From an uncultured Austwickia sp. (GTDB taxonomy: Bacteria > Actinomycetota > Actinomycetes > Actinomycetales > Dermatophilaceae), in the NCBI GenBank assembly GCA_934678955.1, contig CAKUSI010000051.1, positions 1 to 16,047 of the forward strand: DNA of 16,047 nt. The letters are read 5' to 3'. This document shows, in pieces, positions 15,736 through 16,047 of this stretch (positions are counted from its first letter, which is position 1; every line of letters starts with the position of its first letter). The notes beneath the pieces were generated by a model. The model was given only the letters and a program-made list of their open reading frames with translations. It did not search any database and was not told where the DNA came from. Made by a program: the position numbers and the translations under genes.

Positions 15736-15762
15736 GCCTGAGGCGCGGACGCCTGAGGCGCG
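15736..15762. repeat. Short tandem repeat GCCTGAGGCGCG
   Basis: Two exact 12-base copies (15736-15747 and 15751-15762), with a looser GCCGAGGCGTG upstream at 15722-15732. The repeat sits between the MFS stop and the convergent gene and provides the left arm of the terminator hairpin. Confidence 0.6.
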
Positions 15763-15785
15763 AAACGACCTTCTAGCGCCTCAGG
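15752..15785. terminator. Likely bidirectional terminator between convergent genes
   Basis: CCTGAGGCGC (15752-15761) pairs exactly with GCGCCTCAGG (15776-15785) around a 14-base loop. The upstream copy at 15737-15746 could pair with the same right arm. Its place between two convergent stops supports a terminator role on both strands. Confidence 0.6.
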
Positions 15786-15802
15786 TCCTCACCCCGCTCG
15801 CT

Positions 15803-16047
15803 CTACGGCTTTCCCTCGCCCTCGGGGGCCTTCGCTGCATCGGTGCTTGGCGCCGCCGTGGCGCTGGCGGGCGGTGTGGCGTCCTTGGGCGGGCTGGCGC
15901 TCTTGGCCGGCTCCTTCTTGGCTTGCGCCTTCTTGGCCGCTTCGGCCTTCTTCGCGGCCTCGGCCTTCTTGACGTCGATGGCCTTGACCGCGGCGAGGCC
16001 CTCGCGCAGGAACTTGGAGATCACCGGCCCGACCCGCTCCGGGCTGT
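15803..16047 (-). CDS. Unidentified protein with Lys/Ala-rich C-terminal tail (partial, 5' end outside window)
   Basis: The frame ends with TAG at 15803-15805 and is open to the right edge, so at least 81 C-terminal residues are visible. The first part (SPERVGPVISKFLREGLAAVKAI) looks like the end of a folded, helical domain. It is followed by the repeated unit KKAEAAKKAEAAKKAQAKK and then a Pro/Ala/Ser-rich tail ending EGEGKP. A GTG at 16024 could start a 73 aa protein, but the open frame and folded-looking sequence upstream make an internal position likelier. I do not recognise the family. Such tails are seen on DNA-binding and other actinobacterial proteins, but that is not evidence of function. 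Confidence 0.6.
   Translation of the reverse strand, partial: SPERVGPVISKFLREGLAAVKAIDVKKAEAAKKAEAAKKAQAKKEPAKSASPPKDATPPASATAAPSTDAAKAPEGEGKP

Overview
The window is GC-rich, starts several genes at GTG or TTG, and overlaps consecutive genes by 1-4 bases. Together with the gene families present this points to a high-GC actinobacterium; I cannot name a genus. The theme is aerobic phenylacetate catabolism (the paa pathway) plus an accessory oxygenase/acyltransferase operon and uptake genes.

Minus strand, 128-5137: a compact operon read paaA-paaB-paaC-paaD-paaE-crotonase. PaaABC(D)E is the phenylacetyl-CoA 1,2-epoxidase with its diiron subunit, structural subunits, maturation factor and reductase. 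The last gene is an unusual fusion of an enoyl-CoA hydratase with a GNAT acetyltransferase domain. Minus strand, 5322-8094: a second unit, paaH (3-hydroxyadipyl-CoA dehydrogenase) then paaJ (3-oxoadipyl-CoA thiolase), for the last beta-oxidation steps. As given, paaH is broken by an apparent deletion of about 49 bases that shifts the frame and removes the NTSS segment.

Plus strand, 8517-12048: a three-gene operon of an R2-like diiron protein (probable oxygenase, with Cys where ribonucleotide reductase has its radical Tyr), a ferredoxin-FAD-NAD(P)H reductase, and a wax ester synthase/diacylglycerol acyltransferase. Plus strand, 12429-14341: a DUF485 membrane protein overlapping an ActP-like sodium:solute symporter, followed by a strong hairpin and an MFS transporter (14422-15711). 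A convergent gene with a Lys/Ala-rich tail runs off the right edge.

Four intergenic sites with the same TetR-type palindrome (half-sites like ACTNACCG and CGGTNAGT around a central CG, resembling the PaaR operator of corynebacteria as I remember it) lie upstream of paaA, paaH, the diiron gene and the DUF485-symporter pair. They suggest that one regulator, not identified here, controls uptake, the oxygenase/acyltransferase module and the paa pathway together. paaG, paaZ, paaI, paaK and a recognisable paaR are absent and presumably lie elsewhere. No rRNA, tRNA, CRISPR or insertion sequence was seen.
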